Below are positions 17,899 to 26,857 of a stretch of 64,000 nt of DNA, in pieces (position 1 is the first letter of the stretch; each line of letters starts with the position of its first letter). The position numbers were made by a program, and so were the translations under genes. Source of the stretch: Leptospira harrisiae (GTDB lineage: Bacteria > Spirochaetota > Leptospiria > Leptospirales > Leptospiraceae); assembly GCF_002811945.1 (NCBI RefSeq), contig NZ_NPDX01000001.1:1372501-1436500 (forward strand). Direction: 5' to 3'. The notes under the pieces are model-generated. The model saw only the letters and a program-made list of their open reading frames with translations, made no database searches and had not been told where the DNA came from.

Positions 17899-20063
17899 AA
17901 CAAAAGAATTTTCTTTTACCATTTTTTTTGATGGTCATTGTACCAGCAGGCCTTGTCGCATTATTGTCGTTATTTGGTTTTTCGCAAACTTTAAACAGAA
18001 AATTATCTGATTCTTTTTTTCACTTATTACCTTCGCATCATAGTATTTCTAAAGACATTGTCATTATTGATATCGATGAACAAAGTATAGCCAAGTATGC
18101 AGACCATCCGGAGCTTGGACAATGGCCTTGGAAACGCAACATATATCCAACATTGATTGGTTACACCAAACTGATCACACCACCCAAAGTGACTATCATC
18201 GATATCATGTTCACAGAGAGATCAGACTACGATGACGCTTTGGTTGCTGCCAATCAAAACTTAGGAGAGATTTCGCACGCTGCCAATTTTCGAGATGGAG
18301 GAATTGTGATTCCAAGGTTAGGGGAAGAGATATTGATCCAAAAGTTCAATGTCACTCTACCGGAAGAGATTCCTTTTCCTCGTTATGAAAATGCATCTTT
18401 TCCCATTGGGCAAGTTGGGGAAACTTCACCTATGATCCATGTTGTGAATGTGATCCCTGACAGTGATGGAATTCTACGCAGGTTTACACCTTTTATTCGG
18501 TGGAAAAATTACCATTTTCCTACTCTCGCTTTGCAAGCGTTTGTTGCTGGCGAATCCTATCTTTCAAATTGGGAAAATGGTAAACTCACAATCCAAAAAG
18601 GTGAAACAAAACGAGAAATTCCTTTAGGAAAAGATGGTTTAGTACGTGCTTATTTTTATACAGAAGAGGAACTTCGAAATATTCCTCGTTACTCAGCTGC
18701 AGGAATCATTGAATCATTAAACGAACTAAATACTAGTGAAGTAGAAGATCCAGAAAAACTATTAGTACCACCGACTGTGTTTGACAACAAAATTGTGTTA
18801 ATTGGAACCTCCGCTGCTTCCACTCATGATGACGTTGTCACACCGCATGGTCTTTTTCCTGGTGTGATTGGGCAGGCAGTATTTGCATCCAATTTAATCG
18901 AAGGACATATGTTACGTGAACTTCCAGAAATTTTTGGAATTGGGTTTACGTTGTTTATTCTTGTGGTTGGAGTTTTTGTCCTTTTTATCAATCAATGGCA
19001 TTTGTTAAAAAACATATATCCTATTTTAGCCGTTTCAGTTTTTATTGGTTTATTCTTTTTTTTATATCGTTTGGATTTGGTTTTACCAACTTCTTCATTT
19101 GTTTTTGCATTCCCCGTATCGTATTTGTTAGGTTTTGCTTATTTGACTTATACAGAAGGAAAAGAAAAAAGAAAGTTCAATAGTATTCTTCGCAATCTAG
19201 TCGATCCAAGTGTTGTCAGTGAAGCATTGGAAGATATGGATTCTTTAAAAAAAGGAGGAGAATGGGAAATTACTGCATTTTTTTCCGATGTAGCTGGATT
19301 TTCTTCAATTAGTGAAGAATTGAGTGCTAGTGACCTTGCAAGATTACTGAACGAATATCTATCTGCAATGACAAAAATTCTTAAGTCCAATTCTGGTACG
19401 TTAGATAAATATATTGGTGATGCCATCGTTGGAATCTTTGGTGCTCCCATTCAAAACAAAGAACATCCTAGGCTTGCCTGCAAAACGGCATTGGAGATGG
19501 TTTCTGAATTGGAAATACTCAGATCAGTCTGGAAAGAAAAAATGGATTATACGGAAACGGCAAGGAATATGAATTTCCGGATAGGTCTTAACTGTGGACC
19601 AGCTAAGGTTGGTTTTATGGGAACAGATAGTTTGGCTTCCTATACAATGATGGGTGATACTGTAAACCTTAGTGCTAGATTAGAAGCGGCTGCGAAAGAT
19701 TATGGAGTTTCCATTTTAGTTTCTGAAAGTATCGAATCTATTTGTCAACAAGACTACCATTTCCGATTTTTAGATTGGATTCGTGTAAAAGGAAAAGAGG
19801 CACCAGTAAAAATATATAGTTTAGTATGTTTTCTTTCAGATCTTTCGTCACAGATTCTAGACGCAGAAAAAATGTACGACATTGGTTTTCAGTTTTACCT
19901 AAATCGAAATTGGGAAAAGGCGATAGAATCTTTTGAAAAAGTATCCGAAATTTATGGAATGAAAGATGTTCCAAGCCAACTTCTCATTGATCGTTGTAAG
20001 ACATTGTTTAAGAACCCACCTCCAGAGAATTGGGATGGCGTATTTACAAGAACTTCAAAGTAA
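17895..20063 (+). CDS. CHASE2-domain class III adenylate cyclase
   Basis: A 722-residue protein. A first membrane helix (about 10-30) is followed by a periplasmic CHASE2 sensor domain (about 35-330, beginning DIVIIDIDEQSIAKY), three membrane helices (about 345-430) and a class III cyclase domain (about 460-640). Both metal-binding Asp residues are present (FFSDVAGFS and DKYIGDAIVG). The Lys of DKYIGD and the Thr of SYTMMGDTVNLSARLE favour ATP over GTP. A short TPR-like tail follows. It makes cAMP in response to a periplasmic signal. The coupling to the upstream protease gene suggests an envelope-derived signal. Confidence 0.93.
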   Translation: MKQKNFLLPFFLMVIVPAGLVALLSLFGFSQTLNRKLSDSFFHLLPSHHSISKDIVIIDIDEQSIAKYADHPELGQWPWKRNIYPTLIGYTKLITPPKVTIIDIMFTERSDYDDALVAANQNLGEISHAANFRDGGIVIPRLGEEILIQKFNVTLPEEIPFPRYENASFPIGQVGETSPMIHVVNVIPDSDGILRRFTPFIRWKNYHFPTLALQAFVAGESYLSNWENGKLTIQKGETKREIPLGKDGLVRAYFYTEEELRNIPRYSAAGIIESLNELNTSEVEDPEKLLVPPTVFDNKIVLIGTSAASTHDDVVTPHGLFPGVIGQAVFASNLIEGHMLRELPEIFGIGFTLFILVVGVFVLFINQWHLLKNIYPILAVSVFIGLFFFLYRLDLVLPTSSFVFAFPVSYLLGFAYLTYTEGKEKRKFNSILRNLVDPSVVSEALEDMDSLKKGGEWEITAFFSDVAGFSSISEELSASDLARLLNEYLSAMTKILKSNSGTLDKYIGDAIVGIFGAPIQNKEHPRLACKTALEMVSELEILRSVWKEKMDYTETARNMNFRIGLNCGPAKVGFMGTDSLASYTMMGDTVNLSARLEAAAKDYGVSILVSESIESICQQDYHFRFLDWIRVKGKEAPVKIYSLVCFLSDLSSQILDAEKMYDIGFQFYLNRNWEKAIESFEKVSEIYGMKDVPSQLLIDRCKTLFKNPPPENWDGVFTRTSK

Positions 20064-20135
20064 GTATGAATTTTTACTTCTCTAATATAAAAAAATACAA
20101 AAGAAAAGAACTAGATTTGAAAAGGAAAAAACAAA

Positions 20136-21938
20136 ATGGAAAAAAGGGAAATCACCTCGATTTGTTGGAATTTGACATTGGGGTTGGAATTATTAACTTC
20201 AATTTTGGCAGTTCCAATTGCTGTTTTGTTTATAGTTTCTGGTGGTGAGTATAACTTTGAAAAGGCGATCTATGTTGTCCTCGGAGCCACCATTTCTCTA
20301 ACTGTTTCTTATATTGTTCCAACGATTCGGTTTTTTCGTTTGAGGAGCCTGATCTCCCAAACCTCTCCTGATTATTTTTTAAAAAAAACAAACGAAGAAA
20401 AACAGAATATCAAAATTCAACTCCTAAAATTTCCAAGAAATAACTCGGGATACTTTCTTGTCCAATGGTCACTTGGAATTCCTTTTGCTGCCATTATCAC
20501 ATTTCTTTTTTTTACACCAACTTTTGTTGAGCTAATTCCTTATGCAGTTTTGCCAGTGATCATTTATCCAGTATTAGGTGTTTCTCATTTTTTTATGACT
20601 GAATTAAAGTTGGCGCCAGTATTGTCTCAGCCCTTGCTAAGGGAGCTCAGTTTGCCAATGACTGATATCCCTCGTATTGGAATTTTTCCAAGAGTATTTT
20701 TTACTATGTTTGCCGTTTTTAGTATGAGTATGACAACTCTTGGATACTTACTTGGGACTCAAGTTACAGGTGTCATCCGATTACAAAATGCTGGAATCAC
20801 CATTGGACTTCTTGCGTTATTTATTTGTATTGCTATTTATGTATTAACTTCTTTGTTTGTTCGAGCCTTGAAGTCAAACACAGACCAAATGGTAAAACGG
20901 TATGAAGGCCTCGCTTCAGGTGACCTTCGTAATACGGTTGCAATGATCTCCACTGATGAACTTGGTTTAGGAACCTTATCTCTCAATTCTTTTATTGAAA
21001 GCATACGAAAAATTACAGCCGGTGTTATTGCGGAAGCGGAACGAGTTAGTAAGGAATCGAAAGTAATTGCATCTCAAACCCAAGGACTTTCGCAGGCGAT
21101 GATGGAGCAGGCTTCATCCACTGAACAGATGTCAGCTGGAATTGAGGAAATGTCTGCGAGTATTCGTTCCACTGCATCAAGTGCAAAAAAACAAAATGAA
21201 ATCACACATGCTTCACTTCAATCATTAATCGAAATGGAATCAGAGTTGGTCAGTGTTCACTCGACAATGGAACGTACAGAAACAGAAACAAAAAAAATGG
21301 TAGAAGAAATTCATTCTGGCCAAAATGCATTACATTCCACCTTATCTGCTATGGAAGAAATTGAAACAAGTGTGGAACATACTGCTGATGTGATCCAAGT
21401 GATTGGCGAAATATCAGATAAAATTGGCTTATTGTCTCTCAATGCCTCTATTGAAGCTGCTCGTGCAGGGGAGGCTGGGCGTGGATTTGCAGTGGTTGCT
21501 AGCGAAATTTCTAAGCTCGGCGAACAAACACTACAAAATACAAAACGTATTTTAGAAGCAGTGGAAAAAGCCTACGAAGCATCTAAGTTAGGAAGGTTAG
21601 CTGTTTCCAATACCGAAAAAACATTTTCGCAGATCGGGAGTGCTGTCGAAACGACTGTCCAACTAATCAAAGATTCATCTGACATGACCAAAAAACAGGT
21701 GCTTATTGCTAAAGATGTTAAAGAAGGTTTTGGAAATTTAACTCGTTCTGCTTTAGAGATCGAACAAAATACAGAAGAACAAGCTCGGACTTCTTTTGAG
21801 TTGTCTCATAGTATTGCTACCATTTCCGAAGGAACCGAATACCTTAATCAATTTGTAGGAGAAATTGACAAACTTTGTGGTGCTCTCTCTGAGCAAGCGA
21901 ACAACTTAAAACGTGACGTTAGTTTTTTTCAAATTTAA
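20136..21938 (+). CDS. Methyl-accepting chemotaxis protein
   Basis: A 600-residue receptor. The first 240 residues hold about six hydrophobic segments and very little periplasmic sequence, so the sensing unit is probably within the membrane. A HAMP-like segment (about 240-290) leads to the coiled-coil signalling domain, whose hairpin tip reads [29 protein letters not shown] (near residue 440). The tip contacts CheA and CheW. No C-terminal CheR-tether pentapeptide is visible. The start has AAAGGAAA about 8 bases upstream. It lies 72 bp downstream of the adenylate cyclase in the same direction. Confidence 0.93.
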   Translation: MEKREITSICWNLTLGLELLTSILAVPIAVLFIVSGGEYNFEKAIYVVLGATISLTVSYIVPTIRFFRLRSLISQTSPDYFLKKTNEEKQNIKIQLLKFPRNNSGYFLVQWSLGIPFAAIITFLFFTPTFVELIPYAVLPVIIYPVLGVSHFFMTELKLAPVLSQPLLRELSLPMTDIPRIGIFPRVFFTMFAVFSMSMTTLGYLLGTQVTGVIRLQNAGITIGLLALFICIAIYVLTSLFVRALKSNTDQMVKRYEGLASGDLRNTVAMISTDELGLGTLSLNSFIESIRKITAGVIAEAERVSKESKVIASQTQGLSQAMMEQASSTEQMSAGIEEMSASIRSTASSAKKQNEITHASLQSLIEMESELVSVHSTMERTETETKKMVEEIHSGQNALHSTLSAMEEIETSVEHTADVIQVIGEISDKIGLLSLNASIEAARAGEAGRGFAVVASEISKLGEQTLQNTKRILEAVEKAYEASKLGRLAVSNTEKTFSQIGSAVETTVQLIKDSSDMTKKQVLIAKDVKEGFGNLTRSALEIEQNTEEQARTSFELSHSIATISEGTEYLNQFVGEIDKLCGALSEQANNLKRDVSFFQI

Positions 21939-21941
21939 TAA

Positions 21942-22745
21942 TTAGATTTCACCGCGAAGATACAAAACTGCAGATCCTCCAATGGACACACGATCGATTT
22001 GTAATTCGATAAAAAAATCTGCTCCTCTGCTTGATTTCTGTAAAGACCTAAATTTGTTTTTCTTTAGCCTCTTTGCCACAAAGGGAGCTAGGCTACAATG
22101 GGCCGATCCAGTGGCTGGATCTTCTGGGATTCCGAGTCCTGGACCAAAAAATCGAAATTCATAGTCTACAATTTCTGACTGGGATTCTGAATCTTTAATC
22201 CAGAGTGCAATAAAACCTCTGTTTGTTGGTAGTTTGCCTAGATTTTGGAAATCCGGGGACAATATTTCTAAATCTTTCTTTTCATCGAAGACAAAGATTG
22301 TATCTTTTCCTTGCCAAATTTCGATTGGCTCCCTTCCCAATATAGAAGTCAAAACTTTTGAATCGATTGTTTTTGATTTCTGGAAAATTGGATACGTGGG
22401 AAAATTGAGATATATCAAATGTTCATCGATAGTGATGGGTAGAGATCCAGATTTAGAAACAAACTGAAATTCGTTTCTATTTTCTGCATAATAATTCTTT
22501 AATACAAAAGCGGCTGCCAAAGTTGCATGTCCACAAAGATCGACTTCTACAAAAGGTGTGAACCAACGAATTCGATAATCATTTCCTTCTTTTACAACGA
22601 AGGAAGTTTCTGAGAGGTTATTTTCTTTTGCGATGTTTTGCATCCAGATGTCATCTGGCCAATCGGTAAGAACAAGAACTGCTGCCGGATTTCCTGAAAA
22701 CAAGGAATTCGTAAAAGCATCAACGATAAATATGCTTTGTTTCAT
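21942..22745 (-). CDS. PhzF-family isomerase
   Basis: A 267-residue protein with the PhzF fold signatures: VDAFTNSLFSGNPAAVLV at the N-terminus, NLSETSFVV with the conserved catalytic-region Glu, WFTPFVEVDLCGHATLAAAFVL, and EDPATGSAHCSLAPF in the C-terminal half. Family members catalyse proton-shift isomerisations on small cyclic or amino-acid-like substrates. Most are not involved in phenazines, and no phenazine genes are nearby. Two 12-bp direct repeats lie just upstream. It converges with the chemotaxis gene. Confidence 0.93.
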   Translation of the reverse strand: MKQSIFIVDAFTNSLFSGNPAAVLVLTDWPDDIWMQNIAKENNLSETSFVVKEGNDYRIRWFTPFVEVDLCGHATLAAAFVLKNYYAENRNEFQFVSKSGSLPITIDEHLIYLNFPTYPIFQKSKTIDSKVLTSILGREPIEIWQGKDTIFVFDEKKDLEILSPDFQNLGKLPTNRGFIALWIKDSESQSEIVDYEFRFFGPGLGIPEDPATGSAHCSLAPFVAKRLKKNKFRSLQKSSRGADFFIELQIDRVSIGGSAVLYLRGEI

Positions 22746-22777
22746 GAACTGATTCTATCAGAGAAACCAATTCTAGT

Positions 22778-22812
22778 AAGTATACAGTTCAAAAAATTGA
22801 AAGTATACAGTT
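22778..22812 (-). promoter_or_regulatory. Tandem 12-bp direct repeats upstream of the PhzF gene
   Basis: AAGTATACAGTT occurs at 22778-22789 and again, identically, at 22801-22812, 23 bp apart start to start (about two helical turns). The pair lies 33-67 bp upstream of the PhzF start, in the promoter zone. Same-face spacing fits a transcription-factor site. No regulator gene is adjacent. Confidence 0.5.
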
Positions 22813-22837
22813 TTGCGAGTAAATATAAGTGAAACTT

Positions 22838-23827
22838 TTATTTAGAAAGACTAATCGCAGTTCTTTTTACAATATCACAAACCAAAGTATCGAGATCTGT
22901 AGCAGATTTTTTTAAGTGTGAATAAATTTCTCGGCTGGTTTCTTCAGGCATACCTGATTCCAATAAATTCACAAGACCAAGGATATTGGAAAGTGGACTT
23001 CTGATTTCGTGTGATTGGATTCTTGCAATTTCCTTTAATTCGCGAATCTGATTTTTGATTTTTTGATCGGCTAAGACTTTTTCTGTGATATCTACGATAA
23101 TCGCCGAAACATAACTCGTTTGATTGACAACAAATCCATTCAAACTTACTTCCACTAAAATTTCTGTCCCATCTTTTTTTACTGCTGTGGTGACTTGGTC
23201 TTTTCCGATGCGCATGGGTCTGGGTGCTTGGAAATATCCTTCGATCATACGGTCGTGTCCACCTCTATGATGAAAGGGCACAAGTAGTTCTACAGATTGA
23301 TTGATGAGTTCTTCTCTCGGAAAACCAAATGTATTTTCCGTTTCTAAATTGCAGTGAATGATTTTTCCTTTAGAGTTAACTATAAGAATCGCATTTGGTG
23401 CGGATTCAATTAAATTTCGAAACTTCTGTTCACTTTCGGAAAGTGCAATTTCCATTTTCTTTTTTGCATCAATGTTCTTTGCACGGAGACAAACTCCTAA
23501 AAGTTTTTTTTCCTTATCATAGGTAGGAGTCATTTTGTATTCATACCAGATGGAGATATCATTGAGTCTTGCGAGTCTTTCAATAGTAACACTATCTCCT
23601 CCAGTCGCCGTTTGAAAGAGATCGAAAAACGCTTCTTTGTCGGCAGCAGTCACAAAGTTACGATAATCGTCCCCAGTTTTTAGAATCTTTCCAGAATAGG
23701 CTTGGATCGTCAGTTCCAGGTTTTGGTTGTAGGCAAGAACGCAATAATCAGTTCCCATCAGTACAATGGCATCGGTTGAATTATCCAAAACCATTTGTGC
23801 ATAATTGACAGGAATATTTGAAACCAT
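22838..23827 (-). CDS. PAS-domain protein ending in a DHp helix, no ATPase domain
   Basis: A 329-residue soluble protein. The first PAS module (about 8-130) begins YAQMVLDNSTDAIVLMG; the second (about 138-255) is a good S-box with FRNLIESAPNAILIVN and SAIIVDITE. The C-terminus is a histidine-kinase DHp segment with H-box QSHEIRSPLSNILGLVNLL (about residue 275) and ends at the second DHp helix. The usual ATPase domain is absent and the stop is clean, with no kinase remnant downstream. It could be a phosphotransfer or dominant regulatory partner of a complete kinase. Confidence 0.85.
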   Translation of the reverse strand: MVSNIPVNYAQMVLDNSTDAIVLMGTDYCVLAYNQNLELTIQAYSGKILKTGDDYRNFVTAADKEAFFDLFQTATGGDSVTIERLARLNDISIWYEYKMTPTYDKEKKLLGVCLRAKNIDAKKKMEIALSESEQKFRNLIESAPNAILIVNSKGKIIHCNLETENTFGFPREELINQSVELLVPFHHRGGHDRMIEGYFQAPRPMRIGKDQVTTAVKKDGTEILVEVSLNGFVVNQTSYVSAIIVDITEKVLADQKIKNQIRELKEIARIQSHEIRSPLSNILGLVNLLESGMPEETSREIYSHLKKSATDLDTLVCDIVKRTAISLSK

Positions 23828-24722
23828 TTTTAATACAAATTTTCAATTCTGTTGAGAACGTAAATCAGAAAATGTTTAGATGACTCTTGAGTCAGTATTT
23901 CTAACAATTTAAAGCAATGAAAATGTTGGAGTTACCTTTAATGGAGTTATTTTATTTTTCTAAAAATTTGTTATTCTTTAGAGAGGAATCCAATTTTAGT
24001 ATGATTGTAAAATTGTAAAACACGTTAGGTAAGTTGGGTTCTAAACATCGTAAATGTAAAATGGGAAAGTCTATAATTATATTCCGTTTTTTTTCTGGAT
24101 TTGATTTTAAGGAAAAATAAGTTCAAAGTAGTCCTGTGAATTTATATTCCTCTGATGATTGTGGTTTCAAAAATAACGAACATGTTATTGGCCTTTAGAT
24201 ACTACTAACAAAAATAGGAATTACATAGGTTGATTTGGTTTATGATCATATCAGGTCTAAATTTTTTGCGATAAGTCATTTGGTAGTTTCGCCAGTAAAT
24301 ACTTTCTTTTTGTTATCGTTATTTTGCGGTCCACTTTCTAGTGATATTGCCTTTATTTTTGTGGGAGGTAGAGAATATTAAAATATTTATGTATACTTAT
24401 TTAATTACGAAGTTGTGAAAGTTTTGGTGAGGAATGTTAAATTCTATAGTAATCTTTTTTGATTAATAAGAGGAAAATGATCGCCAAACGTTGGTGAAGT
24501 TGTTAGTCATGTTTTCTTTTCGGGAATCGCCCTCTCCGCTGTCAACACCTCCTGTGTTGTCAACGCTTCGAGGCACGGCTACGCCTGGTTTTGCTCTCCC
24601 TTCGCTATCTTGGCTACTGGACAGAAATAATCACTCCCTATGGGTCGTTCTCATTTCTGATCACAAAACTGTTAGATTCCCAGCTTTGTTTTGTTAGATG
24701 GATTTTGTTGTAATGATTGGAC
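23828..24722. other. 895-bp gene-poor, AT-rich interval
   Basis: No convincing coding region lies between the PAS gene start and the tRNA. A 14-bp inverted repeat (TGACTC-TT-GAGTCA) at 23880-23893 sits about 50 bp upstream of the PAS gene and may be an operator. AATAAC at 24172-24177 pairs with GTTATT at 24184-24189. Positions 24520-24640 are clearly more GC-rich than the rest and include the hairpin CAACAC / GTGTTG (24543-24548 with 24554-24559). This segment may be an interspersed repeat. A small rightward frame through it looks non-coding. Confidence 0.6.
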
Positions 24723-24797
24723 TGGTGCCCCAGGAGGGAATCGAACCCCCACTGTCGGTTCCGAAGACCGATGTTCTATCCGTTGAACTACCAGGGC
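24723..24797 (-). tRNA. tRNA-Arg (anticodon UCG)
   Basis: The minus strand folds into a full cloverleaf of 75 nt including an encoded CCA (24723-24725). The acceptor stem pairs GCCCTGG with CTGGGGC (two G-U pairs). The D stem is GTTC/GAAC. The anticodon stem TCGGT/ACCGA encloses loop CTTCGGA, giving anticodon UCG, which reads CGA and by wobble CGG. The T stem GGGGG/CCCTC encloses TTCGATT. It lies 19 bp downstream of the leftward hypothetical gene, so read-through transcription and processing are possible. Confidence 0.95.
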
Positions 24798-24816
24798 ATG
24801 GTGATGGTATGTAATG

Positions 24817-25659
24817 TCAGGATAGGGGGGGCCTGTGTTCGGGCAAATGATTTTTTGGATGGGAAAGGCTCATCCGAATGATGTAGAGAGAAAGTAAGAT
24901 GGTCCAACCAATCAGGAACAACCGAAGGAATAAAAATACATAGTAGATGGGTTTTGGTTCACCGGGAACAATAAAGATGGTTAGGTCGTTCGCCGAAATG
25001 ATTTGGGAACCTGGGAATTTTTTGCGAATGGAATCAAATGCTTTTCGAAAATCACCAAGACGTTCGGAAGGATCTAGGTGAAAATCATTTGTATACCGTA
25101 AGGAACCTTCATCACCAAAAGCATAAAAATGTGATTCCCAACCCAAAAATCCAAATTCAGCGGGAAGGGAGCCTGGCGGGTTTCTGACAAAAAAATAAAT
25201 GGTTCCGCCCTCATAGGCAAAGGAAGGAATTTGTCCCTCGAGTCTAAGTTTGTCTTTGCTAAACCCGTCCTCATAAAAATCGGACCAGTCTCCCCATTGG
25301 TAAATAGTGCCAGAATCTTCTTTCCATAAAAAACCACCCAAACTTGGAAGTTCTTCGAAGGAAGCCACTAGCGATTGGAATTTTTTATTTTTTTCCTTGG
25401 CATCGCTTCCCTTGATGGACTCAGAGCGAAGTAGGTTTTTCAATTGAATGCGAAGGTCTCTCACTTCTGAAGCATTGGCTTCTAAAATTCGTTTGTGAAT
25501 TTCTGTTTCCTCTTTGCGAAAAGGATTGGAAAAAACGACTTCTGAGAGCGAGTAAATGAATTCAGTCAATGGTTCTTGAGAATCCCCTTGTGTTTCGGCA
25601 AAGGTAGGCATTGGACCAAACGTTGCTATGAATAGCAGGATTAAAAAATAGATTCTCAT
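24817..25659 (-). CDS. Exported protein with C-terminal membrane anchor, unknown function
   Basis: A 280-residue protein. A signal peptide (residues 1-21, ending TFA-ET) is followed by a helical charged region (about 50-105), a mixed domain rich in aromatic residues (WKEDSGTIYQWGDWSDFYEDGF) and a transmembrane helix at about 240-262, with a short basic cytoplasmic tail. Most of the protein should sit in the periplasm, tethered to the inner membrane. I do not recognise the family. On the minus strand a GCCGATAG element resembling a flagellar sigma-28 -10 site lies just ahead of the start, but its -35 match is poor. Confidence 0.75.
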   Translation of the reverse strand: MRIYFLILLFIATFGPMPTFAETQGDSQEPLTEFIYSLSEVVFSNPFRKEETEIHKRILEANASEVRDLRIQLKNLLRSESIKGSDAKEKNKKFQSLVASFEELPSLGGFLWKEDSGTIYQWGDWSDFYEDGFSKDKLRLEGQIPSFAYEGGTIYFFVRNPPGSLPAEFGFLGWESHFYAFGDEGSLRYTNDFHLDPSERLGDFRKAFDSIRKKFPGSQIISANDLTIFIVPGEPKPIYYVFLFLRLFLIGWTILLSLYIIRMSLSHPKNHLPEHRPPLS

Positions 25660-25688
25660 CTCTTTACCTATCGGCCAAGTTGGGAAGA

Positions 25689-26048
25689 ATGATGAACTGT
25701 CCTATCTGCGATGCCCACAAAAATAAATCCCAAATTCTATTCCAAAACGAAGATTGGATCCTCAGAAAAGCAGACCAAAACCTAGAAGGGTATTTGTACA
25801 TGGAACATCGGAACCACATTGAATCTTGGTTTGGATTGTCCTTGGGAGAGTTTGAAAATTATGGAAGGGCATTACACAAAGCGACCGAGATCTTAAAACA
25901 ATTTGATCCCGAAAAAATGTACATTGTTGCCATTGCAGAAAAAGTTCCTCACTTACATGTACATTTGATCCCTAGGTATGAAAACCAAGAGAAAGGAATT
26001 GATCATATAACAAAAGCCACGGGCCCAGGTTTTCCGCGACCCATGTAA
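25689..26048 (+). CDS. HIT-domain protein
   Basis: About 119 residues, starting MMNCPICD with a CxxC pair. The histidine triad is VPHLHVHLIPRY near residue 93. This form (HLHVHLIPR) is typical of the Ap4A-hydrolase/phosphorylase-like branch rather than HINT, so it differs from the HINT-type protein near the left edge. It probably acts on dinucleoside polyphosphates or adenylated compounds. An upstream TTG at 25680 is also in frame; the ATG at 25689 or 25692 is preferred. The next gene, a PPK2-like protein, starts about 50 bp downstream in the same direction. Confidence 0.88.
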   Translation: MMNCPICDAHKNKSQILFQNEDWILRKADQNLEGYLYMEHRNHIESWFGLSLGEFENYGRALHKATEILKQFDPEKMYIVAIAEKVPHLHVHLIPRYENQEKGIDHITKATGPGFPRPM

Positions 26049-26095
26049 AAGACAAAAAAAAAGAATAGGATTTTTACAAATCCAAATTACAATCT

Positions 26096-26857
26096 TTGCT
26101 TGTGGTTTTAGAAAGACATCCAACCAACCAAGTTCCCAACAATTCAATCAGTGACCTTACCGATTTACAGGAACGATTTTTTCTTTTACAAAGAGAAAGT
26201 TCCAAACAAAAAATAGCTCATATTTTTCTCATCGAAGGTTTTGCTTCTACAGGGAAAGGATCGATTTTACAGTCGTTAACGATCCGTTTGGATCCAAGGA
26301 AGTTTAAAGTCTATTCTCCCTATGTGGACCAGTCGGAAGACAGAGGTTATCCCTTTCTTTGGAATTTTTGGAGAGTGGTTCCCCGTTACGGTGAGTTTTT
26401 GTTTTATCTCAATACTTACTACAGTCGTTTGGCATACCTTCGCTGTGAAAAAAAGATAAACTTAGCCGAATACGACCATCGATTGTTATCCATTTTAAAT
26501 ACAGAAAGAATTCTTTCTAAAGACAAAATCATTGTTCATAAATTCTTTTTACATATTTCCAAAAAAGACCAAAAAAAACGTTTAGAAGATTCCAAAAAGA
26601 AAAAAAAGGAATGGGAACTGTCTCGTTTTGACAAAGACCAAGGAGAACATTACAACCGTTACTTCGAAATTTTTGATTCTATTTTGAGTTCTTCTCGAAC
26701 CATTGATTCCCCTTGGCAAATCATATCCTGCGATAAAAAAGACGACACAAAACTTCTTGTATTTGAAGCAATCTTAGAACGTTTGGAAAGGATCTTACAA
26801 TTTGATTCTAGAAGTGCTTTGCAATCTATCAATCACGGTATGGAGCTCATTCCATGA
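26096..26857 (+). CDS. PPK2-family protein, catalytically degenerate (N-terminal-domain-like)
   Basis: A 253-residue protein aligning by eye with polyphosphate kinase 2: HIFLIEGFASTGKGS (Walker A region, residues 46-57), LDPRKFKVYSP, PFLWNFWRVVPRYGE, KFFLHISKKDQKKRL. The Walker B / lid segment, FDRSxYxRVLxERVE in active PPK2, reads FYLNTYYSRLAYLRC, so the key Asp and Arg are lost. It overlaps the canonical PPK2 gene by 4 bp. Together they mirror the two fused PPK2 domains of class II polyphosphate:AMP phosphotransferase, in which the N-terminal domain is also inactive. The start codon (TTG) is uncertain; a GTG at 26102 is possible. Confidence 0.8.
   Translation: MLVVLERHPTNQVPNNSISDLTDLQERFFLLQRESSKQKIAHIFLIEGFASTGKGSILQSLTIRLDPRKFKVYSPYVDQSEDRGYPFLWNFWRVVPRYGEFLFYLNTYYSRLAYLRCEKKINLAEYDHRLLSILNTERILSKDKIIVHKFFLHISKKDQKKRLEDSKKKKKEWELSRFDKDQGEHYNRYFEIFDSILSSSRTIDSPWQIISCDKKDDTKLLVFEAILERLERILQFDSRSALQSINHGMELIP

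Noticed and set aside
21942..22745. Phenazine biosynthesis
   Set aside because: PhzF-fold proteins are widespread outside phenazine pathways and no other phz gene is present in the window.
24491..24697. 68-codon plus-strand frame across the GC-rich intergenic patch
   Set aside because: No ribosome site, no recognisable protein character, and it is confined to the compositional outlier, which better fits a repeat or structured region.
26854..26857. Frameshift that would have broken a fused two-domain PPK2
   Set aside because: The ATGA overlap gives the second protein its own start with a natural PPK2 N-terminal extension, and the first ends in a plausible tail. A true two-gene arrangement is more likely, though sequencing of relatives would settle it.
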